This document shows, piece by piece, positions 23,666 to 34,290 of a DNA stretch of 64,000 bases. The DNA comes from Amorphophallus konjac (Eukaryota; Streptophyta; Magnoliopsida; Alismatales; Araceae). The notes beneath the pieces were generated by a model. The model was not told where the DNA came from. It saw nothing but the letters and a program-made list of their open reading frames with translations, and ran no database searches. The stretch is taken from assembly GCA_022559845.1 (NCBI GenBank), contig CM040118.1, positions 162,832,331 through 162,896,330 on the forward strand, in the 5' to 3' direction. The stretch's first letter is position 1, and every line of letters starts with the position of its first letter. The translations under genes and the position numbers were made by a program.

Positions 23666-23670
23666 GTATG
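23666..23670. other. Right target-site duplication GTATG
   Basis: A direct copy of 16712-16716 flanking the outer end of the 5' LTR. Confidence 0.85.
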
Positions 23671-24430
23671 TATATAAGATCTGCATGCACGAGTGTGCGA
23701 ATGAAAGTGGAAGGTGAATAGCATGTGTGTGTGTGCAGTGTGAAGGTGAAAGAGTGCCTATGTGTGTGGTGTGAAGGTGAAACTGTGCACATGTGTGTGT
23801 GGTGTGCAGGGATGTGAAAATCAAAAGAAACAGAGAAGAAAGACAACGTGAGAGAGAGAGAAAGATAAAGAGAGGGAAAGAGAGAGGGCATGAGGAAGAA
23901 AGAAGTGAGGGATAAAAAGTAATAAAATAAAAATAAAAAGAGAACAGAGAGAGCAGAGAGAGAGAGAGATCGGGTGAGAGCAGAGAGGGAAGTAGAGAGA
24001 GAAAGGGTAAGAGAGGGAGGAGAAAAAAAATAAAAAAAGAGAGTTTGAGAAAGACAGACAGAGAAGAAAGAGAGAGAGATCGGGTGGAGAGAGAGAGGGC
24101 GTGAGGAACAATGAGAAAGGGAGAGAAATAGAGAGAGAGATCAGAGAGGAGAGGGAGGTGAAATAAAAAAGTAAAAGAAGGGAAGATGAGAGAGGGATCT
24201 AGAGAGAGAGCAGAGAGGGTATGAGAGAGAGATCGAGATAGGGAGAGAGAAGAGAGAGGGCGAGAGTAAAAATAAAAATAAAAAAAAGATATGAGAGGGA
24301 GATCGAGAGAGAGCAGAGAGAGTATGAGAGAGGGAGTGATAGAGAGAGGGTGACAGAGAGTAATAAAAAATAAAAAGAGAAAGGGATGAGAGAGATCGAG
24401 AGAGAGAGAGAGAACGTGAGAGGGAGAGAG
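23671..24430. repeat. GA-rich low-complexity region
   Basis: GTGTGTG-containing sequence passes into a long run of AGAGAGAG interrupted by GATCGGG and AATAAAAATAAA blocks. It continues the sequence that lay left of the chromovirus insertion. Long open frames on the minus strand (Leu/Ser/Phe-rich) come only from the polypurine content. Confidence 0.8.
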
Positions 24431-24524
24431 CTGCTGCGTGAGGGAGTGGGACTGCCGTGGTCGACGAACGACAGAGAGTTTGAATCGTACGTGATCGCCA
24501 TCACTAACTTTGGCATTAGAGCCC

Positions 24525-24746
24525 CTACACCTGTATAAACGGGCCCCTCTCAAACTTGTCGTACGTATAATCGTACGCGGTCGACAAAAAAACAGTGATG
24601 ATCTCGGAAGAGTTCGAATCGTACGGATAGGCCGTTGAGTTGTGATAGTATGGGGACGATGGTTCCGTTCGATGAGTCGATGCGCGGATAAACAGGCCCC
24701 GGCTCAGTGTCAGCTCACCGCATCGGTATCCTGACCCACTCTTCAC
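24525..24746. repeat. Dispersed module also present inverted in element Y
   Basis: Contains TAAACGGGCCCC, CAGTGATGAT, GTACGGATAGGCCGTT, AGTATGGGGACGA, GCGGATAAACAGGCCCCGGC and CGGTATCCTGACCC in order. The reverse complement of 43166-43325 has the same words in the same order. The role is unknown. Confidence 0.6.
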
Positions 24747-24772
24747 GACTTAGCAATAAATAAGGTGTAGAC

Positions 24773-24905
24773 GGCGGAGATCGTCCACCCTCGGGGGGGT
24801 AAGAGAGGATAGTGATGAAAGGCTAGAGAAAAGTGAGAAGTGAACGGTTGAGATCGTCCACTCCGAATGCAAGAGAGGGTAGTGATGAAAAGTGAGGGAA
24901 GGGTA
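24773..24905. repeat. Imperfect tandem duplication of about 70 bases
   Basis: GAGATCGTCCAC..., then AGAGAGG(A/G)TAGTGATGAAA, occurs twice (about 24777-24830 and 24849-24900). Confidence 0.6.
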
Positions 24906-24969
24906 ATGGAAAATCCGTCCTAAAAGGAGCCTGCTAGTGAGACACAGTAAAATCTGAACTTACCCCAAT

Positions 24970-25100
24970 TTATGGTACAGGGCGGAGATAGGGACCCGAA
25001 GGTCCTCTCGCGCAAACTAACTCCCTCTTCAACAGGCGTAACCCGTTGCTTTGGGAGTAGCTTTAGAGATACCGAATATTAGGGTATGACATAAGGTGAC
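24970..25100 (-). other. Leader-like block with UUCG-loop hairpin
   Basis: Related to 13740-13850 and 21131-21245. On the minus strand it contains GGACC, TTCG, GGTCC: a five-pair stem with a perfect C(UUCG)G tetraloop. By analogy with 21131-21245 this is the 5' leader of a minus-strand gypsy element whose other parts are not identifiable here. Confidence 0.5.
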
Positions 25101-25530
25101 TTTGGGTAACAAGCGAAATGCAAAGTATTGATGCGAACAATGGTAATGATGAAGGGAGCAGCGCAAGAATGAGGAGTGAGGGGTACTAACTTAACAGCGA
25201 AAGCTGGAGAAGGTCCGACGGGAGTCGTTTCCACAGATTCAGGAGTGAGTGATACACAAAATAAAGATACACCACATTATAACAAACTGTTAATATCACG
25301 AAACGATAATAGCAACATGAACTATGCAAACTAACTATAACAGGATATCACTTAACAGAACGGGATGACAGTAGTATGAACAACATGAATCGCCACTGGG
25401 CATTGGCCTTTACGGGGTTTTATAAGAAATATGAGAGTAACAAGAGCAATTGACAGAATGAGAATCATGAAAGAAGCCCTCGCGAGGAACTGGTTCCGTC
25501 AACGGGGCTGGGACGGAGAACAAGAAATAA
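25101..25530. other. Unassigned sequence
   Basis: AT-rich, with no recognisable gene, between the leader-like block and the 58-base tandem array. Confidence 0.3.
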
Positions 25531-25532
25531 AA

Positions 25533-26250
25533 CTGCCGCGAGGAACGGATTCCTTGATCGGGGTTGGAACAAAAGTACAGAAGATGAAACCACCGCGAGG
25601 AACGGATTCCTTGATCGGGGTTGGAACGAAAGTACAAAAAATGAAACCACCGCGATGAACGGATTCCTTGATCGGGGTTGAAACGAAAGTACAGAAAATG
25701 AAACCACCGCGAGGAACGGGTTCCTTGATCGGGGTTGGAACGAAAGTACAGAAAATGAAACCACCGCGAGGAACGGATTCCTTGGAATGAAAGAACAGAA
25801 AATGAAACCACCGCGAGGAACGGATTCCTTGATCGGGGTTGGAACGAAAGTGCAGAAAATGAAACCACCGCGAGGAACGGATTCCTTGATCGGGGTTGGG
25901 ACGAAAGTATAGGAAATGAAACCACCGCGAGGAACGGGTTCCTTGATCGGGGTTGGAACGAAAATACAGAAAATGAAACCACCGCGAGGAACGGATTGCT
26001 TGATCGGGGTTGGAACAAAAGTACAAAAAATGAAATCGCCGCGAGGAACGGGTTCCTTGATCGGGGTTGGGATGAAAGTACTGAAAATGAAACCACCGCG
26101 AGGAACGGGTTCCTTGATCGGGGTTGGAATGAAAGTACAGAAAATGAAACCGCCGCGCGGAACGGATTCCTTGATCGGGGTTGGAACGAAAGTACATGAA
26201 ATGAAACCACCGCGAGGAACGGATTCCTTGATCGGGGTTGGAACGGGTAT
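25533..26250. repeat. Tandem array of thirteen 58-base units
   Basis: Each unit reads CCACCGCGAGGAACGG(A/G)TTCCTTGATCGGGGTTGG, then AACGAAAGTACAGAAAATGAAA. The fifth unit lacks the middle part. AGGAA and TTCCT flank CGGR in most units, giving one small hairpin per unit. Frames with repeated PRGGF or PTPIK peptides on both strands come only from the array. Confidence 0.9.
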
Positions 26251-26410
26251 TAAATGGGGAGGGAAACCGCCGCGGGGATGGTCCTCCGCGCGGGTGAGAA
26301 TAAAGTAAAGAATTAACACAACAGGAGTAAGGAGGGTGTGATCGCCAGAGGTAGTGTACCTCAAAATAGGAGAATGATCGCGTCTTGCCTCTAGGCAACG
26401 GGATGATGTG
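26251..26410 (-). other. Fragment resembling the LTR of element Y
   Basis: GTGATCGCCAGAGG...TACCTCAA...ATGATCGCGT (26338-26377) matches 40984-41033 and 58757-58802 in the Y LTRs. X therefore probably inserted into the LTR of an older Y-related element. Confidence 0.45.
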
Positions 26411-26779
26411 TGTGGACGCACTTTTCGTTCGTTTATTACGCTCGTCTATTCGGGAATGGTTGATTCGTCTATTAAGTGCGTGGACGTGCCAGTCACAAAG
26501 TGACAATTTATTCGGGCTCCGAAGAGCCCACGGTGCCCTCGATCTGACTCGGTCAGACGATTGTGTGGTTCGTGTCAGGACCAAGACCTGCCGCGCCATA
26601 AAGGTCACGGCGTCATTTACATCCCCCATACGAGGGAACACCCTTGATTAATCGCCGGGATTCAGGGCCTCATGGCCAAGAAATCAATTGCATGGAAGGT
26701 CTATTACGAGGTATTGAAATCCTCGCGCGAGGGCGAGAAGAAAACCCTTCGCGGTCATGTCAGTCGTGTACTGACCATT

Positions 26780-28030
26780 TAATGTTCGGACGAATGTCCG
26801 GCTTGAGAAGATCGCAGTTGTCGCGGGAAAACCGGAACGCATGTATGCCGAGATACGGCAAATCTATTGTTCGGAAGAGCGGAGAACGTTCGGCTAAACC
26901 TCGGTCAGAGCAGTCAGAAACCAGTAAATATGTTGGCCCGGTGCAAGAGCAAGCTGCGACCATACTGCGGTGGGCCCCCCGCGGTCGAAACAAGACTTGC
27001 ATGAGCGTCATTAATATTTCCGGTGCCAAGGGGCAACGAGGGAATATCCCTTGAATCGGCTGAAAAGCCCTGTGTCTAGGGAAGCGAACGTTCGAAACGT
27101 GTCGGTCATTCGGGAGACCGTTTAATATTCGGACGGGAGTCCGGCTTGAGAATATTGTAATCGTCGCGGGAGGACCTGGGACATATGCATGCCGGGATAC
27201 GGCAAGTTTATGACTCTGAGACACCGAAAACATTCGGTCAGATCTCGGTTAGTGTAGCAGGAAATCGATAAATCTATTGGCCCGATGCGAGATCGAGTCA
27301 AGACCATACCAGGGGCGCCTCCAGTGGTCCGAACGAGGCTTGCGCGGGCATCATTAATATTTTCGGTGCCGGAGGGCAACGAGGGAGAGTCCCAGGACTA
27401 GACTCCAAAACCAAAAACGTGTTCGAAGGGAGCGGGCTGTAGACCGAGGATATGAGCCGAACGGCGACCACAATTGGGACGGACCCTTGGTCTAAGCGTG
27501 GCCCGCGGAGGTCTTATTGATATTCCCATGGAAGGGGTCCAGGGGTGGCGAGGACCGTCTCGTTCTATTCCGATTTTGTCGGTCACTCACGGACCTTTTC
27601 ATGTTCGGACAAAGGTCCGTATTGGAGATACGACGTAGACAGAAGCAACCCCGTACAAATGTATGCCGGGTTTACGGTAATTTTAATGAAAGGACGGGAA
27701 CGAATCCCAGTAGAATGAATCCGATTTGACGAGCTATCGGCCCAGAGCAATGCCGGGCCACGACCGCATCGGGGTGGGAGCCGTCGGCCATGTTGGTCGC
27801 TCACGGGTCTTTTCATGTTCGGACACGGGTCCGTAGTAGAAACGCGATGAGAATCGAGGTGAACCCGTTCAAATGTCTACCGAACACGCGGTAATTCTAG
27901 TGGCTGCTCGGAAGGGATCCGGCCTGAGAAACGAGTCCGGTTTAGTCGGAATGTCGGCCCGGGGCGAGGTCGGGTCATGGCCATTTCGGGATAATTCCCA
28001 AGACTCAGGCCCAACTCGCAAGGGCGGCAT
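26780..28030. repeat. Four diverged 200-300 base repeats in the X LTR, each with a CGGAC...GTCCG hairpin
   Basis: TTCGGAC, variable four-base loop, GTCCG occurs at about 26784, 27129, 27604 and 27817, with loops GAAT, GGGA, AAAG and ACGG. Each is followed by similar text (TATGCCG-AYACGGCAA or a variant, then a TTGGCCCGGTGCGAG-like phrase). The arms are constant while the loops vary. Confidence 0.6.
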
Positions 28031-28345
28031 CATTGTTCCTTAGGCACCGGGTCACAGGAGAGACGGGGCTGCGATATAGATTTCACCATCTTCTTTATCT
28101 GGGATTTTTAGTCATAAGATTTGGTGCTGTTTATTCCCCTTTATATATTTTTTCTGGATGATTTTTGTTTTGTTTTATTTTATTTTTATTATTATGTTCT
28201 TCTTTTCTACTATTATTATTACTATTTCACATTTTTTGTTTATTTCTTATGTATATTCAGATTTATTTATTTATCATAATTTTTATTAATTTCTTATTAT
28301 CATTATCATTATTATTATCATTATATACATTTTTGGAGAGAGAGT

Positions 28346-28622
28346 GGGCCGCTAGAGGGCTAAAAGGGGTGTACCGCTGAAGGGCTGAGAAAGTGTGCCG
28401 CTGAAGGGCTAAAAGGGTGTACCGCTGAAGGGCTGAGGAGTGTGCCGCTGAAGGGCTAAAAGGGTGTACCGCTGAAGGGCTAGGAGTGTGCCGCTGAAGG
28501 GCTAAGAGGGTGTGCCGCTGAAGGGCTAAAAGGGTGCCGCTGAAGGGCTAAAAGGGTGTACCGCTGAAGGGCTAGGAGTGTGCCGCTGAAGGGCTAAAAG
28601 GGTGTACCGCTGAAGGGCTAGG
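28346..28622. repeat. Array of GCCGCTGAAGGGC units (12 copies)
   Basis: Twelve units of about 23 bases, alternating TGTACCGCTGAAGGGCTA and TGTGCCGCTGAAGGGCTAAAAGGG. GCC and GGC flank CTGAAG-type loops. The matching array in the other LTR (61966-62375) has eighteen units. Confidence 0.9.
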
Positions 28623-29239
28623 TTGAAAAATACTGATGAGGGCCCACTCTCCCTCTAGTTCTTTTAAGGCTTTTCTTTTCTTCTTTTCTGGTTTTTATTA
28701 AGTTTGCATGGGTTTCTCATTTTCTTCTCTTGATCAATTTCCATTCTTTCTCCCATGAGGACGAATGTTCAAGTTGTTTAGTTGTCGTTCGATTTGGCTC
28801 TCTTTATGTTGATTACGGTTCCCTTGCCTTGGTGAACGCATTTTACCATTGTTCTTTTCGTTTGTTTGTTGCTTTCTTTTAGTCTTTTTAAGGTGTGGTT
28901 GTTCCATTTGTTTGTTGCTTCCTTTTGTCTTTTAATATGTTATCGTTTCTAACAAAAATTCGACAGCATCTCCCCTTGACCCGAGCGTAAAGGAGATACA
29001 GGGAACGCGCCCACATGGAGTGGCGGAACCCGACAACTGGAGGTGGGCGCCTGAGAGCGGCAACACCTTTATAAACCTCGGAAAACTCGGAGGGAACGGC
29101 GAGTGGAAGACTACTCTAGGACTGGCTGAGGGGGGGGGGATGCACAGGGCAAGAAGGAAGGGCAAGTGTGCCGGGCAAGGGAGGCACGAGAGGGCGTGCC
29201 GGCGAAGGGCCTGGCCGAGGCGTGCCGGGGAAGAATTGG

Positions 29240-29490
29240 TTGGGGTGTGTCGCTGGAGGCACAGTCGGGGTGTGCCGTTGAAGGCACAATTAGGGTGTGC
29301 CGCTGGAGGCACAATCAGGGTGTGCCGCTGGAGGCACAACTGGGTGTGCCACTGAAGGCACAATCAGGGTGTGCCGCTGGAGGCACAATCAGGGTGTCCC
29401 GCTGGAGGCACAACTGGGTGTGCCGCTGAAGGCACAATTAGAGCGTGCCGTTGGAGGCACCATCAGGGTGTGCCGCTGGAGGCACAGGAG
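29240..29490. repeat. Array of GTGCCGCTGGAGGCAC hairpin units (10 copies)
   Basis: Ten units of about 26 bases. GTGCC and GGCAC form a perfect five-pair stem around GCTGGA, GCTGAA or GTTGAA, followed by AATCAGG or AATTAGG spacers. The other LTR has eleven units. Confidence 0.9.
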
Positions 29491-30147
29491 GGGCATGAAT
29501 GGAGATCCGTGGCCCCGTAGGGAGGCTAAAACACCGAAAGGGGGGGAAGGCACGATCAAACGCACGCAAAATACCCAAACGGACGGAGACGGTGAGAAAC
29601 CCAAAGAAGAGGGATTTCCATTCATAAATAAAATAAAAAAAAAAGAAGGCGGCCATAGCCGGCCATGTATACATCAAAAACACCGGGGTGGAAGATACAA
29701 CGACGAGGAGGGAAACGAAAAGCATGAAGAAGAAAAAATGGGGGAGGTTAAGGTCGAGTAGGGGCGACGGCTCCCTGGTCTTCCCCACTCCCCCTTCTAC
29801 ATCTCTCTTTCTCTCTTTTCCCCTTACTCTCTCTCTCTCTCACTCGTCGGTGGTCGCCGGAGGGCCTCCCTCTTCTTCTCTTCTTCTTCATCTCTTTCTC
29901 TTCCCGCGGACGATGGTGACGGAGCAGCAGGGGGGTGGAGCCAGAGCCTCCCCTCCTCCTCTTCTCTTCTCTCTTCGCACGGACGGCGGCGATGGGTGGA
30001 ACGGCGAACTTCCCCCCTTCTCTTCTTCTCTTCCCTCTTCTTCTCTTCTCCTTCTTCTTCTCTTTCTCTTCTTCTCCTCTGCGTCTCTGCCCCTGGGTCT
30101 CTTCTCCGTCTCTCCTCCTTTTTTTTTCTTCTCTGGAATGGGAGGGG

Positions 30148-30154
30148 TTTTATA
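30148..30154 (-). promoter_or_regulatory. Putative TATA box of the X LTR
   Basis: The minus strand reads GGGGGTATAAAACCCC. The same sequence is at 63937-63943 in the other LTR. Confidence 0.5.
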
Positions 30155-30354
30155 CCCCCAGCAGCGGGAGCCCTCGAGCACGGCCGTCGAGGGCGGGAAG
30201 CGGCTGGTGATGATGGGGTTTGACTTCCCCTGTCCTGGCTGTCAGGGGAGTAGCCTGCGTGGCCCAACCGTTGGTTGACACCTCGGACAGCTCACTGCGC
30301 GTCAAGGATACGTAGGGCATGGGCTTCACGTCGTTCGGCCGTTGAAACGCCTTC

Positions 30355-30765
30355 GCGCTGTGCCGCTGGCGGGCTCAATAAGTGTGCCGCAGGAGGGCCA
30401 AAAAGGCGTGCCACTGAAGCCCCAAATGGGCGTGCCGCTGAAGCCCCAAATAGGCGTGCCGCTGAAGGCTAGAAATGGTGTGCCGTTGAAGGCTTGAAAT
30501 AGTGTGCCGTTGAAGGCCTGGAATAGTGTGCCGTTGAAGGCCTGAAATAGTGTGCCGTTGAAGGCTTGCAGGGTGTGCCGTTGAAAGGGCACAAGGGCGT
30601 GCCGCTGAAGGCCCAGGGGTGTACCGCTGAAGGGCCAAAAGGCTGTGCCGCTGAAGGCCCAGGGGTGTACCGCTGGAGGGCCAAAAGGCTGTGCCGCTGA
30701 AGGCCCAAGGGGTGTACCGCTGAAGGGCCAAAAGGCTGTGCCGCTGAAAGGGCTAAAATGGGCAG
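30355..30765. repeat. Third hairpin array of the X LTR
   Basis: About sixteen units of 25-32 bases around GTGCCGTTGAAGGCCTG, GTGCCGCTGAAGGCCCA or GTACCGCTGAAGGGCCAA. Two alternating unit types occur in the right half. Confidence 0.85.
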
Positions 30766-31002
30766 TTCTGAGCCCGTTGTGAGCACGAGTTGTGGCCCAT
30801 TTAATTTTCTTCGAGGCCCATGGATTGTCGGGGCTCTTGGTGGTTGATTTCTCTTCACTGTCGTGACTCCGGAGATGGCTTCACGGCAGTGTGCATATTT
30901 GGGGAGTCCGGATGACCAGTCCCTCCGGGGCTTCTTCACTCGGTGCTGTTGTTAATGCTGGGCTGAGCTGGATATCTGTGCGTGTAATTTTTGGTGTCCA
31001 CA

Positions 31003-31017
31003 AATGCCCCCCACCCA
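31003..31017 (-). other. Polypurine tract of element X
   Basis: The minus strand reads CATGGGTGGGGGGCATT directly before the TGTGGACACC start of the 3' LTR. Confidence 0.65.
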
Positions 31018-31039
31018 TGGGTAGCGCAGGCAAAGGATG

Positions 31040-31545
31040 AGCCGGGCGGTGCCCGCGGGTGTACTGGTCTCTTTTCTCTTCATTGGCACCGACGGGGTGT
31101 CGGGAGCTGACGTAGCATGCTTGTCTCTTCTCCTCTTCATCAGTGCCGACAGGGCGTCGGGAGCCGCCGTAGCGTGTTGGTCTTTTCTTCTCTTTTGCAT
31201 CAGTGCCGACAGGGCGTCGGGCGCTGACATGGTATGTTGGTCTCTTTGTCTCTTCGTCAGTGTCGACGGGGTGTCGGGAGCTGTCATGGTTTGTTGATCT
31301 CTTTGTCTCTTCGCCAGTGCCGACAGGGTGTCGGGAGCTGACCTGGTTTGTTGATCTCTTTGTCTCTTCGTCAGTGCCGACAAGGTGCCGGGAGCTGACC
31401 TGGTTTGTTGGTCTCTTTGTCTCTTCGTCAGTGCCAACAAGGTGCCGAGAACTGACCTGGTTTGTTGGTCTCTTTGTCTCTTCGTCAGTGCCGACAGGGT
31501 GTCGGGAGCTGACCTGGTTTGTTGGTCTCTTGGTCTCTTTCTCTT
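31040..31545. repeat. Tandem array of about eight 62-64 base units with CCGACA...TGTCGG hairpins
   Basis: Each unit reads TCAGTGCCGACAGGGTGTCGGGAGCTGAC, then CTGGTTTGTTGGTCTCTTTGTCTCTTCG. CCGACA and TGTCGG flank GGG. One unit has CCGAC with GTCGG around AGGGC. Confidence 0.85.
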
Positions 31546-31629
31546 TCTTTTCTTCTCTATTTTCTCTTCTTCTCTTCTTCTATATTCCCCTGCATGTAAA
31601 CATGAGGTGAGGATTTGTTTAGTGTCCAC

Positions 31630-32370
31630 AAATCAGGAAAGCGGGCTGTGAAAGCCAGAATTTTGGGGGGTAGGCTGCCAGAGCCAAAATTGGGAAAGCG
31701 GGCCATGGGGGCCGAGGTAAGCAGGCTACAAGAGCCAAAGTTGGGAAGCATGCTATGGAAGCCGAATTGGGGAGGCATGCCATAAAAGCCAAGGGTATTG
31801 GGAAGCGGGCTGCAAGAGCCGCAATTACGGGAAGCGGGCCGTGAAGGCCGAATTCTGGGGAGCAGGCTACAAGAGCCGGGTTCTCAGAAGTAGGCTGCAA
31901 GGGCCAAAGATATCGGGAAACGGGCTGCGAGAGTCGAAATTATGGGAAGTAGGCTGCGGGAGCCAAATCGGGGAGCAGGCCATGAGAGCCGAAATTGGGA
32001 AGCAGGCCGCGAAGGCCAAAGGTAAGCAAGCTGCAAGAGCCAAAGATATTGGGAGGCAGGCCATAAAAGCCAAAGGGAAGCAGGCTGCAAGAGCCAATGT
32101 TGGGAAGCAGGCCACGAGGGCCAAAATTGGGAAGCAGGCTGCGAGAGCCAGAATTGGGGAGCAGGCCACGAAGGCCAAATCTGGGAAGCAAGCTACAAGA
32201 GCCAAAAAAAAATAAAAATTGGGGCGCAAGATGTGAACGCCCAAATCGGGGAAGCGGACTATAGAAGCCGGAGTTGGGAGATTAACGAGTCGTGAGGGCA
32301 GGAGGTAGGCCATGGTGGCCAAGATTGGGCTCTACGAGCCAGAGCCGGGAAAGTAGGCTTCGCTAGCCGA
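31630..32370. repeat. Array of GGCTGCAAGAGCC hairpin units, block 1
   Basis: About 26 units of 24-32 bases: GGGAAGCAGGCTGCAAGAGCC plus an AAA(A)TTG-type tail. The arms vary together: GGCT...AGCC, GGCC...GGCC and one GGGCG...CGCCC. Frames with repeated KQAARAK-type peptides arise from the array. Confidence 0.85.
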
Positions 32371-32810
32371 AATTGAGTTTATTGTATACACATATTTTTA
32401 TTATTTATATTGTATTTTTTTATATTGTATTTTTTTACTCAAACATGCAAGCATTCATTAGTAGACATAACATAAATATAAGTAAGGCAGCTCCCTCTAT
32501 AGGGGATAGGATAGGGACATCGCCCAAAATTCGTAGACACAGTGTGGACCACGAGGCACAATTGAGGGGTGGTGCACCCGTCAAGAGGATATCGCATGTC
32601 TTGCATGCATAGCCTAAATTCACGCATTTCACCCGAGGTAATTCTCTGTGGCGTGGCAGTGCAAATGTGTGAACAAAGAGCCCTAACCATAGGGATATGC
32701 AGGTTTTCCTGGTGACACTCGAGGATCACTCTAGCGCCTACACATATGTTTCAGGCTCTCGATTTTGGTAGCTTCGCACAGCCCCCCGTCTGTTTATTTT
32801 GGTAGCGGAT
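32371..32810. other. Spacer between repeat blocks of element X
   Basis: A T-rich start followed by mixed sequence. No recognisable gene is seen. Confidence 0.3.
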
Positions 32811-33022
32811 TTCACCGTTCGGCGCGAGTCTCCTCATGTGTCTCAATGGGGATTCCCGGCTATTAGGATTCATCCCTATTGTAATTCTATTACGGATTCC
32901 ACCGTTTGACGCGAGTCTCCTCATGTGTCTCAATGGGGATTCCCGGCTAATAGGTTTCATCCTTATTATAATTCGCTTCACCATTTCGCGCGAGTCTCCT
33001 CATGTGTCTCAATGGGGATTCC
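32811..33022 (+). repeat. Three units of about 85 bases with CGCGAGTCTCCTCATGTG
   Basis: CGCGAGTCTCCTCATGTGTC, then TCAATGGGGATTCCC, occurs at about 32824, 32910 and 32998. GGGGATTCCC is a short palindrome-like core. Confidence 0.8.
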
Positions 33023-33600
33023 CAACTACTCGGATTCACGTGTCTCTCTCTTTTTTTTCCCTTTCTTTTCTCTCTCTCTTCTTCTTTTTTTTTTACAGTG
33101 GGGGTAGGCAGCTTTTTCTTCACGATTACCTTTCACGCGAGTGCAGGAATTAAAGCCTCCGTAGAGTGCTAAGAAGAAATTCGGGCAATCCCTATAGTCG
33201 AAGGCTATTGAACACATTAAGTGCTAAGTGTAGGAGCGTTGCCTCAGGTTTATTTTGTGAGTTGGGCTTAGCGATTCAGCCATGACTCTTCCCCTTGACG
33301 TGTGCACCCGCCATAACTGGGTTCCCTTCGAACGCGTGCCATGACGCCCGTGCATCCGGAATCGGGCGATATTATTTAGCAAGGAAACACGGTCCTAGAA
33401 AATTCCAAGGAGGTGTATTATTCTATATTAAGCAACCATGCAAACAGGGCAATCAAGCATTCTCTTCTTTCTTCTTTTTTTGTTTTGTTGTTTTGTTGTT
33501 GTTATTTTTTTGTTTGTTTTCCCAGTGTTTTTTTTATTTGTTGTTATTTTTTTTGTTTTTTTTTGTGGCATAAGAAAATATTGTTGTTACGTATAAGTGT
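33023..33600. other. T-rich spacer in element X
   Basis: Two poly-T/pyrimidine stretches (33044-33093 and 33463-33563) around unassigned sequence. No gene is seen. Confidence 0.4.
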
Positions 33601-33614
33601 AGTGGTAGTAGAGG

Positions 33615-34290
33615 TATTAGGGAAGCAGACAACGGAGGGCCGAAAGGACATCAGGGAAGCGGGCTATAGAAGCCGAGGGACATTGGGGAAGCAGGCCATA
33701 AAGGCCAAAAGGAAGCAGGCTGCGAGAGCCCAAGTTGGAAAGCAGGCTGCGAGAGCCAAAGTTGGGAAGCGGGCTATAAAAGGCAGAATTGGGGAGCAGA
33801 CCACGGAGGCCAAAGGGAAGCAGGTTGCAAGAGCCAAGGTTGGGAAGCAGGCCACGAGGGCCAAAGGTAAACAGGCTGCGAGAGCCAAAGTTGGGAAGCG
33901 GGCTGCAAGAGCCGAATTCTGGGAAGCAGGCCGTAAAGGCCGAATTCTGAGAAGTAGGCTGTAAGAGCCAAAGATATTGGGAAGTGGGCTGCAAGAGCCG
34001 AGATTGTGGGCAGCAGGCTACGAAAGCCAAATCAGGGGAGCAGGCTGCAAGAGCCAAGGGCAAGCAGGCTACGAGAGCCAGAATTGGGAAGCGGGCTATA
34101 AAAGCCAAAGGGATATTGGGAGTAGGCTGACAAGCCGAGAGATGTTAGAAGTAGGCTATAAAGTCGAAAATGTATAGGAGAGCATGGTGGGACGGGTGGA
34201 TTAATATTGATAGTGGGCCTTGGCCGGAATAACTGAGCCAAAGGGCGTCGGGTAGTAGGATACGAGAGCCGAGGAGAAGGGTTTGTGAAG
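33615..34290. repeat. Array of GGCTGCGAGAGCC hairpin units, block 2
   Basis: About 23 units of the same family as 31630-32370, separated from it by 1.2 kb. GGCT...AGCC and GGCC...GGCC arm pairs both occur (for example near 33663, 33687, 33845 and 33930). Confidence 0.85.

Larger units (their letters stand above)
26411..31002 (-). repeat. 3' LTR of element X (4.59 kb)
   Basis: On the plus strand it begins TGTGGACGCACTTTTCG, the same as 40636, and ends TTGGTGTCCACA before a C-rich tract. It matches the other LTR (40636-40838 joined to 60231-64000) closely from end to end. It contains about four diverged 300-base repeats, three hairpin arrays, a pyrimidine-rich stretch (29790-30130) and a minus-strand TATA box. 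Confidence 0.85.

Noticed and set aside
23642..24553. 303-codon Ser/Leu/Phe-rich frame on the minus strand, membrane-protein-like
   Set aside because: Arises from the GA-rich low-complexity tract. Neighbouring frames are equally open.
25465..26641. Long minus-strand frames with repeated VPRGGFIFCTFVPTPIK peptides
   Set aside because: Direct readout of the 58-base tandem array. Two frames show the same effect.
28346..28622. CRISPR-like look of short regular repeats
   Set aside because: Units are contiguous, without unique spacers of constant length, and lie inside a plant LTR. No cas genes.
29688..30278. Possible gene in the X LTR (196-codon frame with Pro/Ser/Phe)
   Set aside because: A CT-rich stretch keeps several frames open on both strands. 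The copy in the other LTR (63466 onwards) has a different frame structure.
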